From NCBI GenBank assembly GCA_020536535.1, contig JAHLWZ010000836.1:25513-89512 (forward strand): a stretch of 64,000 nucleotides of DNA. Direction: 5' to 3'. Positions within the stretch are counted from its first letter, which is position 1, and every line of letters starts with the position of its first letter. Below the pieces are notes generated by a model. That model was not told the origin of the DNA. It saw nothing but the letters and a program-made list of their open reading frames with translations, and ran no database searches. This DNA is from Pelomyxa schiedti. Taxonomy: Eukaryota; Evosea; Pelobiontida; Pelomyxidae. Shown piece after piece: positions 11,345-22,678 of this stretch. The translations under genes were made by a program, and so were the position numbers.

Positions 11345-12040
11345 ATGAAGGCTGGTCTGGTGTTGGTGCTGCTGGCGGTATCAGCTGTCTCAGCATGGGA
11401 AATGAATAGCACCGCGTTGCGCTGGTCGATGGGTAACCAACTTAACGCCAACAAAAAATCGATCTAATAAACCTCAGATTCGCACTACATGCAATGCGGG
11501 GCGTCCTACTCTGGCAATGAGCTCGGCACTTGCTCTGACGAGACCATATGCACTGCTGGGTGTGCTATGACTAGTGTGACAAACATGAACAAGCACTGTG
11601 GGGGAGGAAAGGACCCTGGCGAGATGAACTCCTGGCTCAAGTCCAATGGAGGATATTCTAGCGGCTGTCTCATTGTGTGGGCCAAGCCCTGTGATTTGGG
11701 AAACATGGCTGGTGGGGTATGTGTTCTTATTGGAGACAGGTGCCGACATATTAACAACCAAAATGCTAACTTTAGACTGTGACCTATTCTGCTAGCTATA
11801 ACAGTATCTGCAGTGATATTAACAATGGCGTTGGATATGTAATTCAAGTACTCAGCAAGTCTCACTATGTGCTTGCCCACGACTGTGACACAGCGTATGT
11901 TCTCTTTTTTTTTGTTATAGTTGATCTGCATTGACTTGTTCTGCAGAAAGACATCCTACAAGGTGTATGATCCTTACTACAGCACCACAGAATATGCTCA
12001 TTCTGGTGTCACTGAGTGGGTCAAGTACAAGTGTGCGTGA
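11345..12040 (+). CDS. secreted C39-like cysteine peptidase
   Basis: ATG 11345 starts a signal peptide (MKAGLVLVLLAVSAVSAWEM). An intron at about 11433-11478 leads to an exon with HYMQCGASYSGNELGTCSDE, then TICTAGCAMTSVTNM, where the GCAMTS cysteine matches the nucleophile region of C39-like (PF13529-type) papain-fold peptidases. DPGEMNSWLKSNGGYSSGCL matches the tPxxLNxWLkxNgGY segment of that family. A later exon gives VIQVLSKSHYVLAHDCDTA, with the catalytic His in SHYVLAH, and the last exon has TSYKVYDPYYSTT, with the Asp-Pro of the triad region. The stop is TGA 12038-12040. About 200 residues. Family members are mainly bacterial; here three spliceosomal introns show it is established in the host genome. 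It probably acts outside the cell or in phagosomes. Confidence 0.7.
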
Positions 12041-12290
12041 CATCCCTAAAAAGATTTGAAGTTTGTTTTTTTTCCATTCCGATTGTTGGGGCAACCCACC
12101 AAGACCAAACCACGCCTGATGGATTCCTGTAAAAAAGGGCGATGAAGTTTCCCGAACAGCATCGATTGTGGTGTGGGAATGCTACCCTTGTCGCCCCATC
12201 ATGAGAACACAAGAATAGAAGGGAAAAGGGAAAAAGGTCCGGAAGCAAAAAAAAAAGTGTTTCCCGGCCAGCACTGACACAGTGGTGCAG
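12041..12290. repeat. intergenic spacer with duplicated GH3 3'-flank fragments
   Basis: No gene is seen. The sequence around TTTCCCGAACAGCATCGATT (near 12149) and GTTTCCCGGCCAGCAC (near 12260) resembles the block just downstream of the second GH3 copy (near 14660, GTTTCCCGAACAGCAGTGAT). The GH3 duplication therefore included its 3' flank, and part of that flank is repeated once more here. Confidence 0.5.
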
Positions 12291-14436
12291 TCAACCACTT
12301 ACATGAATGACGTTGTCATTGAGGAGTTTGATGTGGGCAACGTTTTTGACCCTCGGTGGAATTTTTGCTTGGCTCAGAGTGGACATTTGAATGTGGGATG
12401 TCAGCGATGCGAAGGTGCCGGGCTTCACAATCATCACCAAGGGCTTCTTGATTGGGTAAAGTCTGTAGTTGTAAACTGTTTGTCTGATGGCCTGGTCCAT
12501 TTTCTCACTCAGCCCACTCACCTTTTTTTATTCATTTGAAAGTTAGTGAATGAGAACAGAGCCTCACGTTGTGGGAGAATTCAAGAATTTGAGTACTTAC
12601 TGTTTCCGTGTCAAGAGGAGAGTGCAGTTCCACATAAGCATGATACCTACTTACAGTATCGTCTTGGAAGAATGTGAAGTCTACAACGTTGGATCCAAAC
12701 ACAGTGGCCATTATTTTGCGAAGGTGAATCTCATTGATGTTCTCACCGAAGATGCTCAAAACGGAGCCCACTCTATACGCAAATTTTATCTGCAAACTCA
12801 AAGAGTGAGCGAAGAATTGACAGTTGCAGGAATGGAGAAGAAAAAAGGAGTGAGAACGAACCTCTGGGCATTGACCCTCAAATCCAACCAACTGAATGGC
12901 ATCCCCAATTCGGTATCTCCACAACCCAGAGAAGTTTGTCAGAACCACTTCGTAAATGTGTCCAACAACACCCTCTTGTGGCAAAATGGCTCCACCAGTC
13001 CCCGCACATCGTTTGGCTTCTTCTTCATCCACAGGCATGAATTCAAAAAAAGCAGCATCAGCAAGAAGCCGGAATTTGTTTTCTTTGAAGGTGCTGCTTG
13101 GAGGAGGAAGTGCCATGATACATTCCGATGCTCCGTACATGAGTTCTCTGAACTGTATCCCATCTCCAAACCATCTCTCCAATTCACTGACATATCCCAG
13201 TGCTGGATTCGGAACATTGGACACAATCAAGTTGAGCCGTGGGAAAGCGTTCTGAACCCAACCAGGCATCCCTGGTGGAACTCTCGATGCGGAGGCCCTC
13301 AACGCGGAAGCGTGAGAAGGCATTGGTGCGTGACTGAGTTGAGGAGGTGGAACTTCGCGGTGCAGAGTTCCGTGTTCCACGTCAAAGACGAGGCTGTCCC
13401 AGTCTCGAATCATGACTGAAAAGAAGGAGTGAAGCATTCCGGCAAACGGAATTGTCAGACAAACGACGTCGCGGTAACTTCTCAAAGCCCACAAGGAGTG
13501 AAGGTACATTGCCGGTTCCACCCATTCTGCTGCCTAAAAGAAACCTCTGTCAAAGTCAATCGAATGGTTTGGAAATAAATACTTGATAGACTGCAAAAGG
13601 TGATGCTGACAGAAAAGGGATCAAGTTCTTCACTCTGAGGACTATAATGGGGCCCACTGCACCCTGAGTGATTCCTCCAGGGCTCTTTTTCACCCCCTGC
13701 TGAGTATTGATATTCATGTACAACCCCATGGACTTAGGGTTGTTACTGGCCATATAAGCGCCAGTCATACACTTGTCAACGTCAATCTTGGTTACTGGAA
13801 CCAATCTCTGAGGCCCAGTTGTCCCTTTGACAAAAAAAAAAAAAAACCCAAGCATCAGTACGCCAGAAACGTAAGCATGCGGCCACTTCCCCTCGTCTCA
13901 CTAATTTGAATGTGTGGTGCTAATACAAAACAGTTACCGGTTGTTGCAGTCAGCAAAGAAATAGGATCCGAGCACAAAGAGGACTTGCAGCCAGTCTGTG
14001 CCACTTTGTCAACATCCGCAGCAATGTCCGAATAAGTGCACAGTGGAATTCTGGCTCTGAATTGCTCCATCGTGCGCACACCATCGTTTGCCATCATGAT
14101 TCTGTGCTTGCGGGCGAAATCGCAACCCCCGTTCGCGCAGCTTCTTCGCAGGATTGACTGCAGAAGATCCCTCTGAACTTGAACGAAGTTGGCCTGGTTC
14201 TTGACAATTTGGTGAGCAAGGCGCCGTCTGTTGGCGCGATCAACCAACTGCATGGCGATGACCTGGAAATTACAATGGCGGAGAGTCATCCAATGCGAAA
14301 AGTTGAAACCCAAAAAGAATGGGGAAGAAAGGAAACCACTCACCCCAACGCGGAACAGAGCATTCACAACGCTTTGCCTGAAGATGAAGACCAACGAAAC
14401 AACACCAAGAGCAGTCAGCACTCCACAACACACCAT
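12291..14436 (-). CDS. GH3-family acyl-acid amido synthetase-like, tandem copy 1
   Basis: The product belongs to the GH3 family, firefly-luciferase-like adenylating enzymes that in plants join amino acids to acids such as auxin or jasmonate. ATG 14436 begins with a hydrophobic N-terminal segment (VLTALGVVSLVFIF), suggesting a membrane anchor. Downstream are RRRLAHQIVKNQANFVQVQR, SLLTATTG + TTGPQRLVPVTK (the nucleotide-binding loop, split by an intron near 13855-13930), FRELMYGASECIMAL (YxxSE motif) and LWRYRIGDAIQLVGF (YRxGD motif). The C-terminal domain ends with MSTLSQAKIPPRVKN and a TGA at 12291. About 590 residues in six or more exons. It is about 95 percent or more like copy 2 over most exons but differs in the first exon. 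Acid and amino-acid partners are unknown; GH3 homologues occur in amoebae without auxin signalling. Confidence 0.85.
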
Positions 14437-14491
14437 CCGGCTTTTCCAGAATTTAGTTGTTTTTACACTGAAAACTCGACGCGATCTGGCT

Positions 14492-14557
14492 GGAATAAAA
14501 TAATCAACAGACCGGAACGCTGTACTTTTCGTTTGGATCGGCGGTCTGGGGTTTTTT
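14492..14557 (+). repeat. short dispersed element, copy 1 (GH3 copy 1 promoter)
   Basis: Begins GGAATAAAATAATCAACAG and continues through CCGGAACGCTGT to GATCGGCGGTCTGG and a T-rich end. It is the most diverged of three copies (see 16803 and 35381). It ends 56 bp upstream of the start codon of GH3 copy 1, read on the other strand. Confidence 0.7.
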
Positions 14558-14693
14558 CAGCCATCTTTTGATTGAACCGTTGTTGAAAGTGAGGAATCTC
14601 CGGCCTCGCGGAACTACATTCAGAAGAAAATCACTTTCGAGAAGGCTACTTTAAGTATGTTTCCCGAACAGCAGTGATTGTGTTGTGGTGCAG

Positions 14694-16790
14694 TCAACCA
14701 CTTACATGAATGACGTTGTCATTGAGGAGTTTGATGTGGGCAGCGTTTTTGACCCTCGGCGGAATTTTTGCTTGACTCAGAGTGGACATTTGAATGTGGG
14801 ATGCCAGTGACGCAAACGTGCCGGGCTTCACAATCATCACCAAGGGCTTCTTGATTGGGTAAAGTCTGCAGTTGTAAACGGTTTGTCTGATGGCCTGGTC
14901 CATTTTCTCACTCAGTCCACTCGCCTTGTTTTGTTTGTTGTGGAACGTTATCATTGGATGAATTGGAAGTTCAGTTGCTTACTGCTTCAGTGTCAAGAGG
15001 AGAGTTCAGTTCAACATAAGCATGATACCGGCTCGCAGTATCATCTTGGAAGAATGTGAAGTCTACAACGTTGGAACCAAACACAGTGGCCATTATTTTG
15101 CGAAGGTGAATCTCATTGATGTTCTCACCGAAGATGCTCAAAACGGAGCCCACTCTATACGCAAATTTTATCTGCAAACCCAAAGAGTGAGCGAGGAATT
15201 GACAGTTGCAGGAAAAAAAAAAGGATGAAGGATGAATGGAGAAGAAAAAAGGAGTGAGAACGAACCTCTGGGCATTGACCCTCAAATCCAACCAACTGAA
15301 TGGCATCCCCAATGCGGTATCTCCACAACCCAGAGAAATTTGTCAAAACCACTTCGTAAATGTGTCCAACAGCACCCTCTTGTGGCAAAATGGCTCCACC
15401 AGTCCCCGCACATCGTTTGGCTTCTTCTTCATCCACAGGCATGAATTCAAAAAAAGCAGCATCAGCAAGAAGCCGGAATTTGTTTTCTTTGAAGGTGCTG
15501 CTTGGAGGAGGAAGTGCCATGATACATTCCGATGCTCCGTACATGAGTTCTCTGAACTGTATCCCATCTCCAAACCATCTCTCCAATTCACTGACATATC
15601 CCAGTGCTGGATTCGGAACATTGGACACAATCAAGTTGAGCCGTGGGAAAGCGTTCTGAACCCAACCAGGCATCCCTGGTGGAACTCTCGAGGCGGAGGC
15701 CTCAACGCGGAAGCGTGAGAGGGAATTGGTGCGTGACTGAGTTGAGGAGGTGGAACTTCGCGGTGCAGAGTTCCGTGTTCCACGTCAAAGATGAGGCTGT
15801 CCCAGTCTCGAATCATGACTGAAAAGAAGGAGTGAAGCATTCCGGCAAATGGAATTGAAAGACAAACGACGTCGCGGTAACTTCTCAAAGCCCACAAGGA
15901 GTGAAGGTACATTGCCGGTTCCACCCATTCTGCTGCCTTAAATACGACTCTGTCAAAGTCAATCGAATGGTTTGGAAATAAATACTTGATAGACTGCAAA
16001 AGGTGATGCTGACACAAATGGAAGCCTGTGTCTTCTCTTGAAAACAGTTATTGGGCCCACTGCACCCTGAGTGATTCCTCCAGGGCTCTTTTTCACCCCC
16101 TGCTGGGTGTTGACAGTCAAGCACAGCCCCATGGACTTAGAGTTATAGATTGACACATACGTTGCAGTGATCCACTTGTCGATGTCAATCTTGGTTACTG
16201 GAACCAATCTCTGAAGCCCAGTTGTTCCTTGATAAGAACATAAGTAAGACAGCAATATAAATGCGTGTCGGCCTTCCAGCAACACCCACCGGTTGTTGCA
16301 GTCAGCAAAGAAACAGGATCCGAGCACAAAGAGGACTTGCAGCCAGTCTGTGCCACTTTGTCAACATCCGCAGCAATGTCCGAATAAGTGCACAGTGGAA
16401 TTCTGGCTCTGAATTGCTCCATCGTGCGCACACCATCGTTTGCCATCATGATTCTGTGCTTGCGGGCGAAATCGCAACCCCCGTTCGCGCAGCTTCTTCG
16501 CAGGATTGACTGCAGAAGATCCCTCTGAACTTGAACGAAGTTGGCCTGGTTCTTGACAATTTGGTGAGCAAGGCGCCGTCTGTTGGCACGGTCCAGCGAC
16601 TGTATGGCGAATACCTGACAAGACAAAAAAAATAAGCAGTGACAGTTACCAAGGCGAATAAACCGCGAAAAGAAAGTACCAGAAGAAACCACTCACCCCA
16701 ACGCGGAACAGAGCCACGCACAACGCTTTGTCTGAAGATGAAGCACAACAAAACAACACCAAGAGCAGTCAGCACTCCACAACACACCAT
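14694..16790 (-). CDS. GH3-family acyl-acid amido synthetase-like, tandem copy 2
   Basis: This is the tandem paralogue of the preceding GH3 gene with the same exon plan and direction. ATG 16790 starts MVCCGVLTALGVVLLCFIF, a probable N-terminal anchor. The motifs are preserved: SLLTATTG then TTGLQRLVPVTKIDID, FRELMYGASECIMAL, LWRYRIGDAIQLVGFEGQ and MSTLSQAKIPPRVKN, with the stop at 14694. A 289 nt stretch around 15343-15630 encodes the same peptide as 12939-13226 in copy 1. Differences concentrate in the first exon, in introns (for example the insert near 15215-15240) and in the exon near 16020-16190. The duplication is therefore recent, but both copies keep open frames and complete motifs. 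Both seem functional. Confidence 0.85.
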
Positions 16791-16802
16791 CCCGTAAATG
16801 GC

Positions 16803-16879
16803 GGAATAAAATAATCAATGGACCGGAACGCTGTCGTTATCGTCGCTCAGGATGGGCGGTCTGGTTTTTTTTTTATTCC
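16803..16879 (+). repeat. short dispersed element, copy 2, with inverted ends
   Basis: A 77 bp element with inverted ends GGAATAAAA and TTTTATTCC. The core reads AATCAATGGACCGGAACGCTGT, then CGCTCAGGATGGGCGGTCTGG and a T run. It starts 13 bp upstream of the ATG of GH3 copy 2 and lies in the divergent spacer before the RING/B-box gene. The rest of 16880-17118 shows no clear gene. Confidence 0.75.
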
Positions 16880-17118
16880 CACTAGGCTTTTTTCTTTTCT
16901 AGATTTTGATGTTTGGAAACAACCCGAACTGATTCCGTGCCTTCATAAGGTGGTGAACAACACCATCGTAGTGTCTCACACTTGCATTGCTCAGATCAGC
17001 ATCACTCCAGGCATGCAAGCAGAATTTACGGAGAAACGCCCAAGTTTGCCGCAAACACCCAAGTTGGTTTACTAACTACGGTAGTTCGTGGTAAGAAACG
17101 CAACTTAAAAGCCACCAA

Positions 17119-19373
17119 ATGGCAACGGATGCCCGTTTGTGCCCCATCTGCGGGCGAGCGTTTTTCCACACCGGAGGGTGCCAGCCCTTGGCCTGGCCCG
17201 CCTGCGGCCACCACGCGTGCACGTGCTGCGCCGTGGCGATGGCCCACACAGCCCTCCTTGCCTCCCTCCCGCGTCCCCCACCGCGTCTCGTCTCTGCGGC
17301 CGCCGCGACGCCCACTATCCCTTCTGCGTCGGCCTCTGCTTCTGTTTCCTTTGTCATTCATTGCCCGCAGTGCAATGGAGGTGCGAAGCTCACCGTTGAC
17401 GACATTTCGTCATCAAGGTAATGGGAGATTAGTAATTATGGGTGGGGGTCAGACTGTTGCCGCACTATCTCTATCTCATTAAGCAGTTAGCACAAAATTA
17501 ACTCTTAGGTAGGTGCGTCGAAGAGGCTGTTGTGGCGGTGCTGAAAACAGATAGCAGTCTTTTACAGGAGAGCGAGGCCTTGAGGGCGCCACAGCTCGAA
17601 GCGGAATCGCCCCTGTGTGCCGCAGAGTGCGGAAAGAAGGCCACATTCTTATGCGTTCAGTGCAACAATGCGCCGCTGTGCGAGGAGTGCTTCCCGGGAT
17701 TGCACAAGTTCCAGTTCCAGAAGGGCCACACCAAGAAGAGCATCGGTGAGATGGCGGCGATAAGAGACGCGGAGAGGGTCCTCAACACATCCAATTGCAG
17801 GGAGCACTTTCAGCCGCTCACCATTTTCTGCACACAATGCGATACTCTGAGCTGTGTTGTGTGTGGGCAGTTTGGGAAGCACAGAGATCACTCTGCCAAG
17901 TGCGTGCCTGTGGTCGAAATGAAGGAGAAGTTGATGGCGAAGTTGACCACAGTTTTGGATCAGTGTACAGCTTTGCAAAAGCGGATGAATGCTTCGGAGC
18001 AAGAAATAAGCCTTAAGTGCACAACTCTCGCTCAGAATTCTGGAGAAGTGGAGAAGTGTATCAACGCGTTTTTCGATTCATTGTTGGAGGACATTCAAAG
18101 AAGGAGGAATCAGCTACTCACACAGCTGAATCTTCTGCACTCCATCTCCTCAGAAAACCTAGAGATTCAGAGGCTCTCAACAAAAACTGCCAGGGAGTTC
18201 CTCCAGGCCCTGGCCCAGCAGAAACCACAAGCAGGGGAAACCTCTCCGAAAAATTCTTCGCCCCCTTCACCCGGTAGTGCACTTCCAACCAGTGCTGATG
18301 CCGTTGTTGTTCTTCAAACCGAGGAACGAATCCAAGTTCTTCAGAACATCCTGAAAAGGCTCTCAGCCGAGAGCCTTGACCTCTCCCCGTGTTGTTCGCC
18401 AGTGTGGAAGTGGGAAGTGGATGACAGTTTGCTTAAGTCCCTCCAGAATATGTGCATCACAACAAATATTCCAGTGAGCAAAGGTACTACAGTTCAAACT
18501 GTTGTGACCCAAAGTACCCCTGCGTTTTCAATCACGTTCACAACACTCAATGGGCACAACCAGGTTCCACCAACTACAGTTGACTACACTTCTCCATATC
18601 AGAAGAGTGTCATACTGTCGGGTGGGATTCAAAAGTGGGTCGTTCCATCAAGTGGAAAGTACAAGATCACCGCCGTTGGTCCGAGTGGTGGAAATAGTGC
18701 CTACTTTCATACTACGGGGGGCCTTGGTGCTGCCGCTGTATCAGTGGTGGAACTGAACGAGGGGACTATCGTCAACATTCTGGTTGGGCAAGAAGGCGAG
18801 GGAGACAAGAGCACAGGGGGAGGAGGGGGAGGTACGTTCATTTGGGAGGCGAACGGAGACGAGGGGCCCCTCGTTTGTGCCGGAGGTGGTGGTGGTGCAG
18901 TACAGACGGCAGGCAAGGATGCCAGTGTGACACCAGACGGGACACACGGGAATGGGCTGACATCTGGGGGTGGCGTGAATGGCGGCGGTGGAACACCAAG
19001 CGACCCTCGCCAGCGGGCAGGGGGAGGAGCTGGCTGGCTATCCGATGGCTGCCAAGGGGAAGGGTACACCATCAAAGCCGGGGGTGGTGTGTCCCCACTG
19101 CGAGGTGGTGGGGGTGGCACCTTCGGGGGGACCCAAGAGCGTGTTGGCAGCGGTGGGTTCGGCGGCGGTGGTGGAGGGCAGGGCCAGGGGGTAGCCCTTG
19201 GGGGCGGTGGGGGTGGCGGATACAGCGGCGGGGGGCCCGGGGCTCCCAATGGTTCACTGTTCCTGGGTGGGGGCGGTGGGGGTTCCTTCTGCAGTACCAA
19301 ATGTCAGCAGACACACATGACAGTGTCCCAATCCAGAGGAAATGGCTCCGTCACCATCGAGAACCTAGCCTGA
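17119..19373 (+). CDS. RING/B-box/coiled-coil (TRIM-like) protein with ALK-type glycine-rich domain
   Basis: ATG 17119 gives MATDARLCPICG, the first zinc pair of a RING. CGHHACTCCAVAMAH and CPQC close the finger, with a long Pro/Ala/Ser insert between them. A single intron at 17418-17512 joins to a 1.86 kb exon. This has a first B-box (CAAECGKKATFLCVQCNNA), a second B-box-like finger (CREHFQPLTIFCTQCDTLSC), a coiled coil near residues 230-320 (KEKLMAKLTTVLDQCTALQK onward) and a Ser/Pro linker. The C-terminal 260 residues start DYTSPYQKSVILSGGIQKWV and run through VNILVGQEGEG, FIWEANGD and many Gly tracts to GSFCSTKC and GNGSVTIENLA. This matches the glycine-rich domain of ALK/LTK receptors and related proteins. 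RING suggests E3 ubiquitin ligase activity; the glycine-rich domain may bind ligands or self-assemble. It is a relative of the gene at 37443-39292. Confidence 0.8.
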
Positions 19374-19612
19374 GTCACCAGGTGACCACCAAAATTATGC
19401 ATAATTTTTGTTTTTCCTCATTTTGATGGTGTCGGTGCCCGGGAGTAGTAAACGGCGGTACGTGAACTATGCACAACACTCGGGATCAGTAGATGTGCTA
19501 CGAGAGCTCCATTCTTCTTCGACCTTACCTCCATACGACGTAATTTGCCTGTTTTTTTTTTTTTTTTGTTTTTTTGTTTCGTTGTAGTGTATTCTTACTT
19601 TGCAAGGGCAGG

Positions 19613-20379
19613 ATGGTTGAGCAGCTTGCATTGGCTGTAAACCATTGTTCCACTTCCACTTCTCCCTCGTCTGCGCACGACTCTGCGTCACCGACTCTTG
19701 ACGAGTCGGATACTCCCAACTTGGTTGGGCAGTTGGCGGCGGCTCGCTCCTACCGCTGTGCCATGGCATACTTGTGTGTAATCTTCTATTATTATGATAA
19801 AGTACTCTATCCAAAGCTAGTTTCACTTTATCTTGTTTTAATCAATATGTGTTGTTTTCTGCTCCCTATATCATGATAAGAGAGACAATAGAAAAAGAAT
19901 TCTATTATGCGCGTGCTGAACAATTTTGTAGGACAGCAAGATTGGACAAAATTCGCCAAATGAGATGGGAAGTGGGCTCAGCACTGCCAGATCAATTACG
20001 GGAGAGAATGTCACCGCAGGAACTTTCGTTCCACATGGGTTACTGCCGACTCCTTGCCGATTACATGGCTTCTATAGGCATGGACCTCACAATGGTACAG
20101 AAACACACGGTCATGCAAACCCTAATCCCTACCTAATAGGACCTTTCTCACCCACCTGTAAGTAATGATGACATTTACGTCGAGATTCGAGGTACCCCTC
20201 AAGCAAGTGAAAGCAATACCACTTCCACTTCAGCCGAAGGCGACCCTTCTTCAGCCGTGGAAGTAGTCACAGAAACAGGAACCATTGTTTTGGACAACAG
20301 AATGCAGTTTGTAAAAAGGTGCCCGACTGTGGATTCCCTCATCAAGCAAGGCCTTATTGCACACGTACCCCATTCTTAG
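19613..20379 (+). CDS. PSF1: GINS complex subunit PSF1
   Basis: The product is a subunit of GINS, part of the CMG replicative helicase. ATG 19613 starts an exon with MVEQLALAVNH and a Ser/Thr-rich stretch to RSYRCAMAYL. After an intron at about 19770-19880 the core helices appear: YARAEQFCRTARLDKIRQMR, WEVGSALPDQLRERMSPQEL and FHMGYCRLLADYMASIGMDL. This is the R-x-LRW-x-G-LP-x-NLSxxE and YxxxLxxYM pattern of PSF1. The final exons encode the small beta B-domain: DDIYVEIRGT, then GTIVLDNRMQFVKRCPTVDS and LIKQGLIAHVPHS, ending at TAG 20379. The B-domain tail LIxQGxLxHI is diagnostic. A Ser/Thr-rich insert lies before the B-domain. It is tail-to-tail with the polymerase epsilon subunit gene. Confidence 0.85.
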
Positions 20380-20429
20380 TTACATAAGAATGAAAGAATC
20401 ATCAAGAAAAATTTTGTTTGTTTAACAAA

Positions 20430-22515
20430 TCAAGGCTTCTTTACTGTTACGTGTGTGATGGAGGAAGGGGCATGGGGTTTGAAAACACTGTAGGAAAAGT
20501 CCATGGGGAACGAGCCTGGGTTTGCGAACCAAGATTCTTCAACTTGGTGGGAGTATTGCATGCATTGGTCTCCAATCACGGTCTGAGTGGTGAAAGTTAA
20601 TGACAGTCAAAGGAAATGTGGGGCTTACCAGGTGTGGGAGTGGGAAAAGGAAAAAGGCATGCTCAAGGGTCCAGTGAATTGGCCGAACGAGTGTTGAAAG
20701 AGGGCACAGATGTGCTTGTGAGGCCAGTGTCTTTGCAAGCTGGAATTGGAGAATGTTAGACACGAATTGAAATTGGGATTACCATAAGGGATGGTGGCAC
20801 GGCGTCAGAAGTGCTATACGGAGTAATGTTGTTTCTAAATAAGGAGCTGAGAAGGTCCTGACGGAATACCACTATTTCTTGCGTGCAGTACCGTATTCTA
20901 TAATTATGTTATACACGAGGTTATGGAAAGCAGTAATACCTTGCTGGATTTGTGGGAAAAGAAACTTTCTCCAGTACTGTTGTTAAAGGTTCAATCAGGC
21001 ACGTTGGAAGTGGAGGATAAGGTAAAGTTCTGTTGAGATTTCCACAAGGATCGTTGGGGCCTGGAACAAAAACGAACCTGGATCGCGAAGGGAGAAAAAA
21101 ATCTCAGAACAGTCAAAAAGACTACCCTACCTGGTAGTTTGACAGATCGACGAATGTTGACTGAGCATATTCGCCAGGGAATTGAATAGACCTAGTACAT
21201 GACTGTAGTCACTTCCACCTCCGTAAGGCCGACTGAGAAAATTTCCAAGCATAACAATCATATCAGGAGGGGAGTCATCACACCCAGAAAGGAGTGTATC
21301 AAGATTTGCCATTACCTTTGGAGTAAGACGGGTTACTTCAGGGGAAAAAGACTGCAAATGGTAAGTACTTGGGAGTTATCTATCCACACGTCAGACAAAA
21401 AGAAAATTCTGGCCTCCGGGTTTTCCTCTTCATATTGCTTCAGTTGTGACTGGAAGAAGTGTCAAACATTGGTTTTGGGTGTGGAAGACCAACCATTATT
21501 TGCGAATTAGGACACGCCCCAAACAAATCTATACCTCCAAGTGAAGCAAGGCTGGCATCGCGGTGCTCAGGCGGTGGTTGTGCCAACGCATTTACTACAA
21601 ACACGCTTTCTTTCATTTGCCCCTCTGCAAGTACAATGGAGTTTTCAGTGAATACTGACTGCTCTGGCACGAGCATCTGGCATCAATGTGAACCAAATAG
21701 GAATAAGGGTTTCTTTACACACTGCATTTGTGATGTCTATTGGTACTAGTGATGAAGAACTTTCAAGGTGAAGTTGACCGCCACGTAAACGGCTGAGAAC
21801 ACCAAGCACAACTGATGTAGATGACGTACCAAGAAGAGACTCCAAGGCTGTCAACTAGAAATCGGTCAGACTTTGGAGGAGCACATTGTGTGGGGTGACT
21901 TTTAGGAGGAAAGGCATCTGACAGGAGTAGTGGCAAATTTGGGACTTCGAAGCTGTCTTTGATGAATGACATTGTAACGTCGATCAAACACAGTCAACTT
22001 ATCTTGAGCAGTACCGAAAATCGATGATGGCTTCGTCACACTGTGTGATGGTGAGAAATGGAGGGTTTTTTTAGGGGTGCACCGACGTTGTGAATCCATG
22101 CTTGGCAGGATTGAATTCAAACTTGGGCATATCGTTAACAGTCAAAACAGTAAACAGGCTCTCAGTAATGGATTGAGCCGCGCTGCTGACTTTGGAAATC
22201 CAAGTTGCTGCCAAACTTTCATCCACGACTGCACTCTTCGCTTTCGGAACGTAAAAAGCGAGACCCAAAAGAAAACGAGAAAGTAAAAGACTCACGGGGT
22301 TCATCTTGGAGGAAATCGGCGATAGCGTCGTACGAGTCCGGCGACGAAACTAAATGCGCAGCTAGAACCGCAGCCGCCTTTGGCGTAACATTAAGTCCCA
22401 ACAACTTGAACTGAGCCGCCACACGCTCCGGTGTCCATTTCACCACCCCACCCAGCATCCCAGATCCAAAGACAACAAAAAAATGAAGATCACAGGAAGA
22501 AGCTCTGGGACTCAT
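20430..22515 (-). CDS. POLE2: DNA polymerase epsilon subunit 2 (Dpb2/POLE2)
   Basis: The product is the B subunit of the leading-strand polymerase. The N-terminal helical domain is VVKWTPERVAAQFKLLGLNV and following (about 22300-22470). The middle holds TALESLLGTSSTSVVLGVLS and the LEDP/PIDL-like SSLVPIDITNAVCKETLIPI (about 21690-21850), then ENSIVLAEGQMKESVFVVNA and PPPEHRDASLASLGGIDLFG near 21530-21650. The inactive phosphoesterase part shows MIVMLGNFLSRPYGGGSDYS (about 21200-21260), KTLASQAHLCPL and VRPIHWTLEHAFFLFPLPHL. The C-terminus has SWFANPGSFPMDFSY, the conserved NPGSF, and ends at TGA 20430. Either Met at 22515 or 22458 could start it. Many short introns are present. It is head-to-head with SMC2, with 163 bp between. 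Confidence 0.85.
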
Positions 22516-22678
22516 TTATTTCGATGTTCGTGAGGCCATGAGGCGATTTCATACAACTCTTGACACCATATAATGCCGGATCGAAGGAGACCCACTCATC
22601 TGAATCTGCAATCTACAAATTGTTTTTTTCTCTCAACAAACGCCCGTTTGTTGTGTCGGTGGTGTTGTGGTGTCGAAG
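22516..22678. promoter_or_regulatory. shared divergent promoter POLE2/SMC2
   Basis: Only 163 bp separate the two start codons, so the S-phase gene POLE2 and the condensin gene SMC2 probably share a bidirectional promoter. No clear E2F/MCB-type ACGCGT or TTTSSCGC site is visible in this spacer. Confidence 0.45.

Noticed and set aside
12550-13419. 289-codon plus-strand frame and its twin at 15236-15718
   Set aside because: Reverse-strand shadow of the GH3 genes; its repetition only reflects the GH3 duplication.
16818-17075. Plus-strand frame before the RING/B-box gene as a 5' exon
   Set aside because: No ATG-linked coding features and a dispersed element at its start; the ATG at 17119 followed by CPIC is a better start.
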